Source of the DNA: Flammeovirgaceae bacterium UBA5008
Lineage (GTDB): Bacteria; Bacteroidota; Bacteroidia; Cytophagales; Cyclobacteriaceae
DNA: 64,000 nucleotides
NCBI GenBank assembly: GCA_002398365.1
Contig: DGYK01000063.1
Location: 131,719 to 195,718 of the forward strand
Direction of reading: 5' to 3'
Part shown: positions 36,087-44,768 of the stretch, one piece after another
Layout: every line of letters begins with the position of its first letter
How positions within the stretch are numbered: position 1 is the first letter of the stretch
The notes under the pieces: generated by a model
Told to the model about the DNA's origin: nothing
Seen by the model: only the letters and a program-made list of their open reading frames with translations
Databases searched by the model: none
Program-made: the position numbers and the translations under genes

Positions 36087-37529
36087 ATGTATCGACTACG
36101 CTATAAATTTATAATCACCCTGCTGAGTGGTGGGGTTTTATTGGGTTGCAAGTTAGCTCCTCCGGTAAAGACACCCGATGCCATTCCCATGCCATCCTCT
36201 TTTGTAACGACTAAAGACACCACGAAGAGTAGCGGAGAAATACCTTGGAAAAAGTTCTTTGACGACCCGCATCTATTAAAATTACTGGAAGAGGGTATTG
36301 CAAATAATTTAGATTTGAAAGTAGCACTGCAACGAATAGAACAATCCAGAGCGTATTTGAAGATTTCAAAAGGAATGCTCCTTCCTTCCATAGGAATCAA
36401 TGCGGCCGCAGGTCAACGGAAATTCGGTGAGTACACTATGGACGGTATAGGCAACTTTGATACTAACTTCTCCACGAACTTGCCCAATGATAAAAAAGTG
36501 CCAGAGCACTTGCCGGATTATTATGTGGGGTTACAAAGTAGCTGGGAAGTATTTGCCTGGGGCAAATTGCAAAACCAAAAAAAGTCAGCTGCACTAAAGT
36601 ACCTCGCCACCGAAAAAGGACGGCATCTGGTTGTTACGAGCTTGGTAGCTGAAATTGCAAAAACGTATTATGATTTGATTGCATTAGACAATGAATTAAA
36701 GATCATTCGGGAGAATAGTACGTTGCAACAAACGGCTGTTGATTTGGTGAGCGTTCAAAAGGAGGCGGGACGTGCAACGGAATTGGCAGTGAAACAATTT
36801 ACAGCTCAACTTCTCAACACAAAAAGTCTGGAAGCGCAAAAGAGGCAATTGGTTGTTCAGAATGAAAACAAACTAAACCTTTTGTTAGGTCGATTTCCGC
36901 AACCGGTGGAACGAGGCAATCCAATTCTGGATCAACCACTCCCGTTGGATATGCGCGCAGGTGTGCCTTCTGAACTATTAACTCGCAGACCTGATATCGC
37001 GCAAGCTGAATTAAGTTTACGAGCAGCCAAATTGGATGTAGATGTCGCACGTGCTGCATTTCTGCCCTCATTTGTAATTTCGTCTTCCTTAGGGTTACAA
37101 TCATTTCGTTCTGAAAAACTTTTTTCTACTCCGGGTGCAGTGGCCTACTCTGTTTTTGGGGGAATTACTTCTCCGCTCTTCAATCGTCATATCATCCGTG
37201 GCAATTACAAACAAATTTCAGCTGAGCAGCTAAGTTTGTTTTATGAATATCAGAAGCTCGTTATCAACGGGTATCAGGAGACAGTAACCGGATTGCAGCG
37301 AATAGAAAACATGCGTTCGGCTGCCACTTTTAAACAACAGGAGGTAAATATTTTGCGTGAGGCTGTTGCTACATCTAATGATTTATATCTGGCCGGATTA
37401 GCCTCTTACTTGGAAGTAATTATGGCTCAAAAAAATGTGCTGGAAGCAGAACTGCAATTAGCTGAAACAAGAAAAGAGCAGTTCTACTCGGTGATTGATC
37501 TCTATCGAACCCTTGGCGGAGGATGGTAA
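36087..37529 (+). CDS. RND outer-membrane factor, NodT/OprM-like lipoprotein
   Basis: A 480-residue TolC-family protein with a lipobox (GGVLLGC, Cys21). The repeated outer-membrane-efflux halves are visible as NLDLKVALQRIEQSRAYLKISKGMLLPS and the RPDIAQAELSLRAAKLDVDVARAAFLPSF pair (both used only as landmarks), with long coiled-coil helices. It should form the trimeric outer-membrane duct for the pump encoded just upstream. The operon ends here; the next gene is convergent. Confidence 0.92.
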   Translation: MYRLRYKFIITLLSGGVLLGCKLAPPVKTPDAIPMPSSFVTTKDTTKSSGEIPWKKFFDDPHLLKLLEEGIANNLDLKVALQRIEQSRAYLKISKGMLLPSIGINAAAGQRKFGEYTMDGIGNFDTNFSTNLPNDKKVPEHLPDYYVGLQSSWEVFAWGKLQNQKKSAALKYLATEKGRHLVVTSLVAEIAKTYYDLIALDNELKIIRENSTLQQTAVDLVSVQKEAGRATELAVKQFTAQLLNTKSLEAQKRQLVVQNENKLNLLLGRFPQPVERGNPILDQPLPLDMRAGVPSELLTRRPDIAQAELSLRAAKLDVDVARAAFLPSFVISSSLGLQSFRSEKLFSTPGAVAYSVFGGITSPLFNRHIIRGNYKQISAEQLSLFYEYQKLVINGYQETVTGLQRIENMRSAATFKQQEVNILREAVATSNDLYLAGLASYLEVIMAQKNVLEAELQLAETRKEQFYSVIDLYRTLGGGW

Positions 37530-37594
37530 AATAAATAATGGCAGTGGAATAAGGATAGATGGGTGAATCTAGCTAACTCGAGAATTGGCAGGAA

Positions 37595-38305
37595 TCAAAT
37601 CCCCATCTTTTCCTTAAACTTCACACTCTGTCGTTGACTTAAATCTATTTTTGTGCCGCTTTCCATTTCAACCTGAAGTGTATTACTAAAATAAGGAACA
37701 ATATTTTTGATGAAGTTGACATTGATTATTTCTTGCCGGCTCGTGCGAAAAAAATGTTCTCCCGGCAATTTTTCTTCTAAATAGTTCAATGACCGATGGA
37801 GCATGGCTTTTTTATCTCGAAAGTACAGCCTCACATAATTTCCGACACTTTCGATATAAAAGATTTGGTGAATGGGAACAAAAAAACATTGCTCACCATC
37901 TTTAATAAAAATTCGCTTATTGATATCGAGTGCCTTTTCTCCTTCGGCTTGATTTAGTTTCCGGATTACTTTTGTCACAGCCTCTTTTAATCGTTCCGGA
38001 TTCACCGGCTTCAGGATATAATCCAATGCATTCACTTCAAAAGCTTTAATGGCAAACTGATCATAGGCTGTAACAAAAATCACTTCAGGTGCGGTGCCTA
38101 ATTCGCCCAGCAAATCAAAACCGTTTTTGCCCGGCATGTTAATGTCTAGGAAAAGTAGCTGCGGATTGAACTGCTGAATCTTTTGAATACCATCTTGTGC
38201 ATCGTTGCTGACGGAAACAATATCAATTTCAGAGTACGTACTCAGCATCGATTGCAATTCCGCAATCGCTAGCGGTTCGTCATCAATTAAAATAGTTTTG
38301 ATCAT
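37595..38305 (-). CDS. LytTR-family response regulator
   Basis: A 236-residue response regulator. Residues 1-120 are a receiver domain (Asp54 as phosphoacceptor; DDE at 8-10; Lys of LKPV near 104). Residues 135-236 are a LytTR DNA-binding domain (GNYVRLYFRDKKAMLHRSLNYLE and the FFRTSRQEIINVNFIK landmark). Such regulators bind short direct repeats. Its start overlaps the end of the LytS-like kinase by 4 bases, so the two make one operon. Convergent with the RND operon, which makes it a candidate regulator of that operon or of the divergent genes. Confidence 0.92.
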   Translation of the reverse strand: MIKTILIDDEPLAIAELQSMLSTYSEIDIVSVSNDAQDGIQKIQQFNPQLLFLDINMPGKNGFDLLGELGTAPEVIFVTAYDQFAIKAFEVNALDYILKPVNPERLKEAVTKVIRKLNQAEGEKALDINKRIFIKDGEQCFFVPIHQIFYIESVGNYVRLYFRDKKAMLHRSLNYLEEKLPGEHFFRTSRQEIINVNFIKNIVPYFSNTLQVEMESGTKIDLSQRQSVKFKEKMGI

Positions 38306-39336
38306 TTCTTTATGATAATAATTGCTTTCACATCGTCATTTATTTGTTGCACAGCAAACACTGCACGCTCCTGAAAAATATGCGCTAAGCGCTTTTCAAT
38401 ATTTATTAAACCAAGTCCTGTTCCTTCATTCTTTTCCAAAACTCCAGGGTTGATCATCTCAATTTTCAAGGTTTCATTTTCATAAAGAGCTGATAATTTC
38501 ACCTGCGAATGGCCGGGCGTTTTGGTAATACCGTGCTTGATGGCGTTTTCAGCAAGCGTAAGCACAATGCCAGGCGGCACCATTTGATAGCCCACTTGTT
38601 CGTCCATTTGAAACTTGTATTGAAAACGTTCTCCAAACCGAATTTGTTCTAAACTGAAGTATTTCTTCACTTCCTCTATTTCATAGGATAGAGGTATCAG
38701 GGTTTGGTTGCCACTTTGCAAAGTAAACCGCAATAACTCGCTTAGCTTCACAATCGCATCTTTACATTTCTCTTGGTCGATTGATACCAACGCTTTAATG
38801 GAATTTAATGCATTGAATAAAAAATGTGGATTGAGTTGTGATTTTAGCAACTCCAACTCCATTAAGCGAGCAACGCTTTCTGATTCTAGTTTAGCTTCTT
38901 TTAACTGTCGGGATCTTTCCAAAATTTGATAGAGAAAGTAAATAATAATCCATACCCCAATGTAGCGCATGCTGTTGAGCGTGCCCCCGAAAATTGCAAT
39001 GAAGGTATAAAACGAAGAAATGTTTTGTGTATTCGTAAAGTGATATGGAAGCGTTGAAAGCAAGTTGATGATTACTGAAATTAAAAATGTACTCACTATA
39101 GCGAATAACCATATTTGGCGAGGGCGCCAATCAAAAATCGATGTTCGCTTTACAAATACACGAAACCCATGCATTAAGCTAACACCTAGCATTGCATAAT
39201 ACCCAAAGATCCAAACAAAATACCATTCAAAATGACCAACGATAAAAAAGGTGTAATTCAACACTTCAATGGACATCATACCAAGCCATCCGGCAAGCGT
39301 CAGTATCCAATACAATTTTTTTTGATTCCGAATCAT
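38302..39336 (-). CDS. LytS-like sensor histidine kinase
   Basis: A 344-residue kinase with four membrane helices in the first 140 residues and no extracytoplasmic domain. The HisKA_7-type phosphorylation site is NPHFLFNALNSIKAL (His171), followed by a short coiled coil. The ATPase end shows LTLAENAIKHGI and GTGLGLINIEKRL. It phosphorylates the LytTR regulator encoded immediately downstream. What it senses is unknown. Three 11-bp-spaced repeats lie about 110-137 bases upstream. Confidence 0.9.
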   Translation of the reverse strand: MIRNQKKLYWILTLAGWLGMMSIEVLNYTFFIVGHFEWYFVWIFGYYAMLGVSLMHGFRVFVKRTSIFDWRPRQIWLFAIVSTFLISVIINLLSTLPYHFTNTQNISSFYTFIAIFGGTLNSMRYIGVWIIIYFLYQILERSRQLKEAKLESESVARLMELELLKSQLNPHFLFNALNSIKALVSIDQEKCKDAIVKLSELLRFTLQSGNQTLIPLSYEIEEVKKYFSLEQIRFGERFQYKFQMDEQVGYQMVPPGIVLTLAENAIKHGITKTPGHSQVKLSALYENETLKIEMINPGVLEKNEGTGLGLINIEKRLAHIFQERAVFAVQQINDDVKAIIIIKK

Positions 39337-39444
39337 CGCTCAAGCAAAATAAGATACTTCCATTGAATTGTCGATTGTGATTAACATGAGCGATGAAAAT
39401 AGGTGTTGTAAGTTATTACCTAAAGTTTTTTCACTTAAAATTAG

Positions 39445-39473
39445 CTCATTCCACTCTCATTCCTAACTCATTC
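39445..39473. repeat. Three direct repeats at 11-bp spacing, candidate LytTR operator
   Basis: CTCATTC occurs at 39445, 39456 and 39467, exactly 11 bases apart; the first two share CTCATTCC. They lie 109-137 bases upstream of the LytS-like kinase start. LytTR proteins bind direct repeats on one face of the helix, so a promoter-control role is reasonable but not shown. Confidence 0.5.
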
Positions 39474-39590
39474 TATGCACTGGTGTATTTCTGTTACCCG
39501 ATGCCAACTTAAATTATGCAATTAGCATCAAAAAGTTGAATGACCGAATTAGTTCAACCATTCACTCTACTTTTATCTTAAAACCTTATT

Positions 39591-39656
39591 ATGCTAAAAA
39601 TCATCTTTGTTGCATTTGTTGCTTGTGCGGGATTGGGTTTTTTGTTGGCCGCCTAA
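39591..39656 (+). CDS. Possible 21-residue hydrophobic peptide
   Basis: A complete frame from ATG to TAA encodes MLKIIFVAFVACAGLGFLLA plus one alanine: one basic residue then a single hydrophobic segment, the shape of a small membrane peptide. TACTTTTA (39568-39575), one base off TAnnTTTG, lies upstream. It could be a chance frame. Confidence 0.35.
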   Translation: MLKIIFVAFVACAGLGFLLAA

Positions 39657-39758
39657 TCAGATGTAAAAAAGAATATAGAAACTATATTCATTCAGCATTC
39701 GTTTGATGATCTTATTAATTTGAACTCGTAAACTTCCAAATTCTTTTAACTTTTCCCC

Positions 39759-41606
39759 ATGAATCACTTTAAACTCTTAACACTATTATTCGTCTTTTTC
39801 TTTTCCGGCTTACATGCACAAAAGAATTATCAAGTATCGATCGATCTGACAAAAATTTCTTCTGATCAGTTATCCGTAGAAATTATTACACCCAAAGTAA
39901 GCTCCGATCAAATTGATTTTCATGTTCCTAAAATTGTACCAGGTACTTATTCAATCAGTAATTTCGGATCTTTCGTTTCTAATTTCTCAGCATTCGATCA
40001 AGCAGGAAATGCTCTAAATATTACTCATCCAGACGCGAACACCTGGAAAATAGAAAATGCCAAAAAGTTGTTTAAGATTACCTATACAGTAGACGACACC
40101 TGGGATACCCCGCAGGTAAAAGAAGATATTTTTGAACCAAGTGGAACCAGCTTCGAAAAAGATACCGCATTTGTTTTAAATACCTTCGGAGTCATTGGCT
40201 ACTTGCAAGGCTATGAAAAGAAACCCTATCGCGTACAAGTTAAGCGCGCTGATGGTTTCTACGGCTCTACCTCCCTTGAACTTAAAAAAGGCAATAATCC
40301 TAATGTTGATCTTTTTGAAACCGATAGCTACCAAACATTGGCAGACGCGCCTATTCTTTATTCGAAACCAGATACAGCCTGGATTAAAGTTGCGAATGCT
40401 TCCGTTTTGGTTTCTGTTTTTTCAGCAAGTGGTAAAAGCTCTGCCAGGTCTCTCGTGAAGGATGTGCGTCCAATATTGGAAGGTCACGCAAAGTATTTAG
40501 GTGGAAAACTTCCAGTAAAAAAATATGCGTTCTTAGTTTACTTGTCCAACAAAAAGAACTTAACACGCTATGGAGCATTGGAACACACGCAATCGTGCTT
40601 CACCTTTATGCCCGATAGTTTCTCTCCTGAAGAATTGTCGAGTCAGTTCAGAGACATTGCCTCACATGAGTTCTTTCACATCATCACGCCCCTTACCATC
40701 CACAGCGAAGAGATTGGTAATTTTGATTTTATCGATGCCAAAATGTCGAAGCACTTGTGGATGTATGAAGGCGTAACAGAATATGCAGCCCATCATTCTC
40801 AAGTTCGCTCAGGAGCGATTTCACTGGAAGAATACCTAAAGCGTCAAACCGAAAAGATTGGTATTTCAAAAAAATATTTTAATGATACACTCGCCTTCAC
40901 TGTTTTATCAAGTGAAGCGTTGGACAAACAAAAAGAGCAATACCAAAATGTGTATCAAAAAGGAGCGCTGATCGGCTTATGCCTGGATGTAAAATTACTT
41001 ACGCTTTCAAACGGCAAGTTTGGCTTACGCGAAGTGATGGCTCGCCTCGGAAAAAAATACGGCATGAAAAAATCATTCAAGGATGCGGTACTGTTTGATC
41101 AAATTGCTTCGATGACTTTTCCGGAGATACGGACCTTTTTCAAAGATTACGTGGAAGGCAGCAAACCACTTCCTCTAAAAGAAACGTTTGAGGCATTAGG
41201 TATCAACTACAATCCGGAGGCTTCACGCAAAACAATAGAAAAAAGTATGGCCTTTGGTGCAGGCCTTGCCCCCGATAAAAAACACTTGTTGATAACCGAC
41301 ATGAGTGGTGCCACCAACTTAGGTAAACGATTAGGCTTTCAGCCGGGCGATGTATTTGTTACCATGAATGGTGAACCATTTACAATTGAAACCTATCAGG
41401 AATGTTTTGGTAAGTATTCGGCTACGGCCAAGTTGGGTGACACGGTGAAATTCGTAGTGGAGCGAAAAGACGCGAATGGTGAAGTAAAAGAAGTTTCGCT
41501 GGAAGCAGACATCCGCGAAGAAGTACAAGCTTATATTGCCCTTGAGCCATTGGCTAACCCAAGCGAAGCACAACAAAAAATTCGGAACGCTTGGTTAGGT
41601 AAATAA
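39759..41606 (+). CDS. M61 family metallo-aminopeptidase with PDZ domain
   Basis: A 615-residue secreted peptidase (signal peptide to about residue 20, LHAQ). The M61 catalytic core shows HEFFH (His303, Glu304, His307) and the downstream Glu in MYEGVTEYAAHH. A PDZ-like domain follows in the last 120 residues (GFQPGDVFVTMNGEPF). M61 enzymes are glycyl aminopeptidase-like enzymes acting on N-terminal Gly or Ala in short peptides. It acts in the periplasm, and lies between the two TldD loci. Ends before a strong terminator. Confidence 0.9.
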   Translation: MNHFKLLTLLFVFFFSGLHAQKNYQVSIDLTKISSDQLSVEIITPKVSSDQIDFHVPKIVPGTYSISNFGSFVSNFSAFDQAGNALNITHPDANTWKIENAKKLFKITYTVDDTWDTPQVKEDIFEPSGTSFEKDTAFVLNTFGVIGYLQGYEKKPYRVQVKRADGFYGSTSLELKKGNNPNVDLFETDSYQTLADAPILYSKPDTAWIKVANASVLVSVFSASGKSSARSLVKDVRPILEGHAKYLGGKLPVKKYAFLVYLSNKKNLTRYGALEHTQSCFTFMPDSFSPEELSSQFRDIASHEFFHIITPLTIHSEEIGNFDFIDAKMSKHLWMYEGVTEYAAHHSQVRSGAISLEEYLKRQTEKIGISKKYFNDTLAFTVLSSEALDKQKEQYQNVYQKGALIGLCLDVKLLTLSNGKFGLREVMARLGKKYGMKKSFKDAVLFDQIASMTFPEIRTFFKDYVEGSKPLPLKETFEALGINYNPEASRKTIEKSMAFGAGLAPDKKHLLITDMSGATNLGKRLGFQPGDVFVTMNGEPFTIETYQECFGKYSATAKLGDTVKFVVERKDANGEVKEVSLEADIREEVQAYIALEPLANPSEAQQKIRNAWLGK

Positions 41607-41627
41607 AATTTTGAAATTATACATTAT

Positions 41628-41661
41628 AAAAATCCCTGACCGTAAGTCAGGGATTTTTTTT
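41628..41661 (+). terminator. Strong intrinsic terminator after the M61 peptidase gene
   Basis: A 13-bp stem (AAAAATCCCTGAC at 41628-41640, GTCAGGGATTTTT at 41646-41658), 5-base loop, then a continuous T run. It separates the M61 gene from the following membrane-protein gene. Confidence 0.9.
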
Positions 41662-41683
41662 AGCTTTAAAAAACATCTTTCCC

Positions 41684-42994
41684 ATGCTCTTCGAATTACC
41701 TCCTTCTTCCCCGTGGCCATGGTGGCGAAAAATCATGTTTCGCTTTTTCTTTATCTATCTCCTACTGCAAATTGCGCCTTGGACTTGGTTTGATATAATA
41801 CCCGGAGTTTCATTCATAACACGTTATTACTACATGGGAATGGATTGGCTGGTTGAATTGGCCAACAAACATGTCTTTCATGTTCGCGAAGTGTTAGTGC
41901 CTCTGAACGGTAGCGGTGACACTTCGTATGGCTGGACACAGGTGTGGCTATTTTTATCACTCGCATTGATCGGTAGTGTACTTTGGTCGTTGGTAGATCG
42001 CAAGCGCAGCCATTATGCTATTGCTGATTATTGGTTACGCAATGTGGTTCGCTATTTCATTGCGATCAATTGCCTTAGCTACGGCATCATTAAAATTTTT
42101 GCACTTCAAATGCCCTTCCCAAACCTGAGCCAACTGGCAACACCATTGGGAGATTATTTACCGATGCGCTTGTCATGGATGTTCATTGGCTACTCCACAC
42201 CCTATCAGGTTTTCAGTGGTGTGATGGAAACCATTGCGGGATTGTTGTTACTGAATCGTAGAAGTGTAACACTGGGAGTGATGATGGGAGCAGGCGTATT
42301 TACCAATGTGGCCATGATGAATCTGGCCTACGACATTCCGGTCAAAATTTTCTCACTCCATCTGCTCTTCTACTGTTTGTTTCTGATGGCGTACGATTAC
42401 AAACGTATCACTTCGTTCTTCTTATTTAACCAGCCAGCTGATTTTACTTCTCTTTACGAAATGCACATCACCGCTAAATGGATGCGGATTACCCGCCTGG
42501 TCGGAAAGTCAATTCTGTTTGTACTGATTGTTATTTTCCCATTTTACAATTCCTGGAGCTACTATCAATCGAATCAAATTGTAGCGGAAAGTAAACCGAT
42601 TTCATCTGGAGTTTATGATGTCATTTCCTTTGAGCGGAACGGTACTATGATATCACCACTTCCTGGTGATACGCTTACCTGGAAGGATGTGATTTTTGAA
42701 AAGGGTACAATGGGCAGTGTGAATACAACGGATTCGCTTTTCCGACAACGCTACCGCAGAGGGTACTTCAACTACAGAGCCGACACAGTTGCCAAAGCAC
42801 TTCATCTGTTTAAACGATCTGTTCAGGGCGATAGCACCTTTCTGTTTACCATACATTATCAGCTAAGCAACGACACCATTTTCTTGCAAGGAAAAATTCG
42901 GGATGAAGATCATCACATTAAGCTAGTTAAAAGCAAGCGTCATTTTCAATTAGCCGAGCTGCAGTTTCATTGGTTATCAGAATACAATCGCTAA
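41684..42994 (+). CDS. DoxX-like multi-pass membrane protein of unknown function
   Basis: A 436-residue protein. The first 290 residues hold about eight membrane helices with a DoxX-like layout (the LAYDIPVKIFSLHLLFYCLF segment included); the last 140 are a soluble, probably periplasmic, mostly beta domain. Proteins of this shape occur across Bacteroidota without known function. No metal or catalytic motif is obvious. It stands between the M61 peptidase terminator and the second TldD locus; the spacing gives no evidence of an operon with either. Confidence 0.75.
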   Translation: MLFELPPSSPWPWWRKIMFRFFFIYLLLQIAPWTWFDIIPGVSFITRYYYMGMDWLVELANKHVFHVREVLVPLNGSGDTSYGWTQVWLFLSLALIGSVLWSLVDRKRSHYAIADYWLRNVVRYFIAINCLSYGIIKIFALQMPFPNLSQLATPLGDYLPMRLSWMFIGYSTPYQVFSGVMETIAGLLLLNRRSVTLGVMMGAGVFTNVAMMNLAYDIPVKIFSLHLLFYCLFLMAYDYKRITSFFLFNQPADFTSLYEMHITAKWMRITRLVGKSILFVLIVIFPFYNSWSYYQSNQIVAESKPISSGVYDVISFERNGTMISPLPGDTLTWKDVIFEKGTMGSVNTTDSLFRQRYRRGYFNYRADTVAKALHLFKRSVQGDSTFLFTIHYQLSNDTIFLQGKIRDEDHHIKLVKSKRHFQLAELQFHWLSEYNR

Positions 42995-43000
42995 AAAAAT

Positions 43001-43034
43001 AATTCGTTTTTCTTCGTCCGATTATGAACGAATT
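43001..43034. repeat. Inverted repeat upstream of the second tldD locus
   Basis: AATTCGTT (43001-43008) and AACGAATT (43027-43034) are an exact 8-bp inverted pair with an 18-base gap, 96 bases upstream of the tldD start. There is no T run, so it is not a terminator. An operator is possible. Confidence 0.35.
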
Positions 43035-43129
43035 CTTGACCGCTGATATAATAACCTTTAACTAGTATCAACTTTCTAATGAAGAATATCGTCTTAAGTG
43101 AGTTGTAAAATTTCCCTAACCATCTAATT

Positions 43130-44764
43130 ATGAAACGTAGAGATTTTATTTATTTGTCGGGGCTGGGCGCTGCCGCGTCCATGTTGCCCGGCATTCCACT
43201 GATGGGTAACCCCATTGATCCAAGTCGCGCGCTGGAGACGGTGGATGTAGCCGTGAAAAAACAAATGGCCGATGTAGCTCTGAACGCGGCACGAAGCAAA
43301 GGTGCCACCTACACCGATGTGCGAATCGGTCGCTACCTCAATCAATTTGTGGTAACACGCGAAGACAAGGTGCAGAACATCGTCAACACCGAATCCTATG
43401 GAATGGGTGTTCGTGTGGTAGCAAATGGTGGTTGGGGTTTTGCCGCTACCGACAAACTGGACAAAGACAGCATTGCAAAAGCAGCCGAACAAGCTGTAGC
43501 CATTGCCAAAGAAAACTCTCGGCTACTTTCTGAACCCGTGCGACTCGCTCCTCAAAAAGGGTATGGCGAAGTAAGCTGGAAAGCTCCTATCGAAAAAAAT
43601 TCGTTTGAAGTACCCATCAAAGAAAAAGTGGACTTGCTGTTGAATGTAAATGACGCGGCCATGAAAGCAGGTGCCGATTACATCAACTCGATTTTGTTTA
43701 TGGTGAATGAACAAAAATATTTTGCTTCTTCCGATGGCTCATACATCGATCAAGATGTTCACCGCATTTGGCCAACATTCTTCATCACCAAAATTGACAA
43801 AGCCACCGGTAAATTTGAAACACGCAATGCACTCAGCTCTCCGATGGGCATGGGCTACGAATATTTAAACGCTCGTCCTCAAGATAAAATTCAAGGCATC
43901 ACTCCTTTGTACAAAGGTCGCTATGATATGATTGAAGATGCGCGCTTTGCCGGCCAACAAGCCGGAGAAAAACTAAAGGCTAAATCCGTGGAAGCCGGCA
44001 AGTACGATTTGATCTTAGACCCATCCCATTTGTGGCTCACCATTCACGAATCCACCGGCCACCCTACGGAATTGGATCGTGTACTGGGTTATGAAGCCAA
44101 CTTTGCCGGAACTAGCTTCCTCACTTTAGATAAATGGGAATCGAAGAAGTTTAATTACGGCAGCAAGCTGGTGAACATCGTTGCGGATAAAACACAAGTA
44201 GGTTCACTCGGTGCGGTTGGCTATGACGATGAAGGTGTGAAGTGTGGCCAGTGGGACATCATCAAAGATGGTATTTTAGTGAACTATCAAGTGATTCGCG
44301 ATCAGGCACACATTTTAGGATTGAACGCTTCGCAAGGATGTTGCTATGCGGACAACTGGAGCAGCATTCAATTTCAGCGTATGGCCAATATTTCTTTGCA
44401 GCCGGGCAAAGAGAAAAAGAGCATTGATGACATGATCAAAAATGTAGAGAAAGGAATTTACATTATTGGTGATGGATCTTTCTCCATCGACCAGCAGCGT
44501 TACAATTTTCAATTTGGTGGTCAGTTGTACTACGAAATTAAAAACGGAAAAATTGTAGGCATGCTAAAAGATGTGGCGTACCAATCCAACACACAAGAGT
44601 TTTGGAATTCATGTACCGCTATTGCGGATAGCAATGATTACCGATTAGGTGGTTCATTCTTTGATGGCAAGGGTCAGCCCGGTCAGGTCAGTGCCGTATC
44701 GCATGGTTCATCTACCACGCGCTTCAATGGAGTTAATGTAATCAATACAGGAAGAAATATTTAA
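43130..44764 (+). CDS. TldD-family metallopeptidase with Tat signal (copy 3)
   Basis: A 544-residue paralog of the two TldD genes at 26310 and 27967. It begins MKRRDFIYLSGLGAAASMLP, again a twin-arginine signal; the metal motif is HESTGH (His306), with Thr in place of Val of copies 1 and 2. The conserved end reads NGVNVINTGRNI. It is followed after 4 bases by its own TldE partner, a tighter pairing than in the first locus. Predicted to be exported as a folded protein and to cleave peptides in the periplasm. Confidence 0.9.
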   Translation: MKRRDFIYLSGLGAAASMLPGIPLMGNPIDPSRALETVDVAVKKQMADVALNAARSKGATYTDVRIGRYLNQFVVTREDKVQNIVNTESYGMGVRVVANGGWGFAATDKLDKDSIAKAAEQAVAIAKENSRLLSEPVRLAPQKGYGEVSWKAPIEKNSFEVPIKEKVDLLLNVNDAAMKAGADYINSILFMVNEQKYFASSDGSYIDQDVHRIWPTFFITKIDKATGKFETRNALSSPMGMGYEYLNARPQDKIQGITPLYKGRYDMIEDARFAGQQAGEKLKAKSVEAGKYDLILDPSHLWLTIHESTGHPTELDRVLGYEANFAGTSFLTLDKWESKKFNYGSKLVNIVADKTQVGSLGAVGYDDEGVKCGQWDIIKDGILVNYQVIRDQAHILGLNASQGCCYADNWSSIQFQRMANISLQPGKEKKSIDDMIKNVEKGIYIIGDGSFSIDQQRYNFQFGGQLYYEIKNGKIVGMLKDVAYQSNTQEFWNSCTAIADSNDYRLGGSFFDGKGQPGQVSAVSHGSSTTRFNGVNVINTGRNI

Positions 44765-44768
44765 GATT

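Larger units (their letters stand above)
39337..39758. other. Divergent intergenic region with repeats and a tiny ORF
   Basis: A 422-base AT-rich gap between the divergent lytS-like and M61 genes. It holds the CTCATTC repeats (39445-39473) and a 21-codon frame (39591-39656), listed separately. Apart from these I see no gene, RNA or clear promoter; TAACTTTT at 39747 is a weak -7-like element before the M61 gene. Confidence 0.5.
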
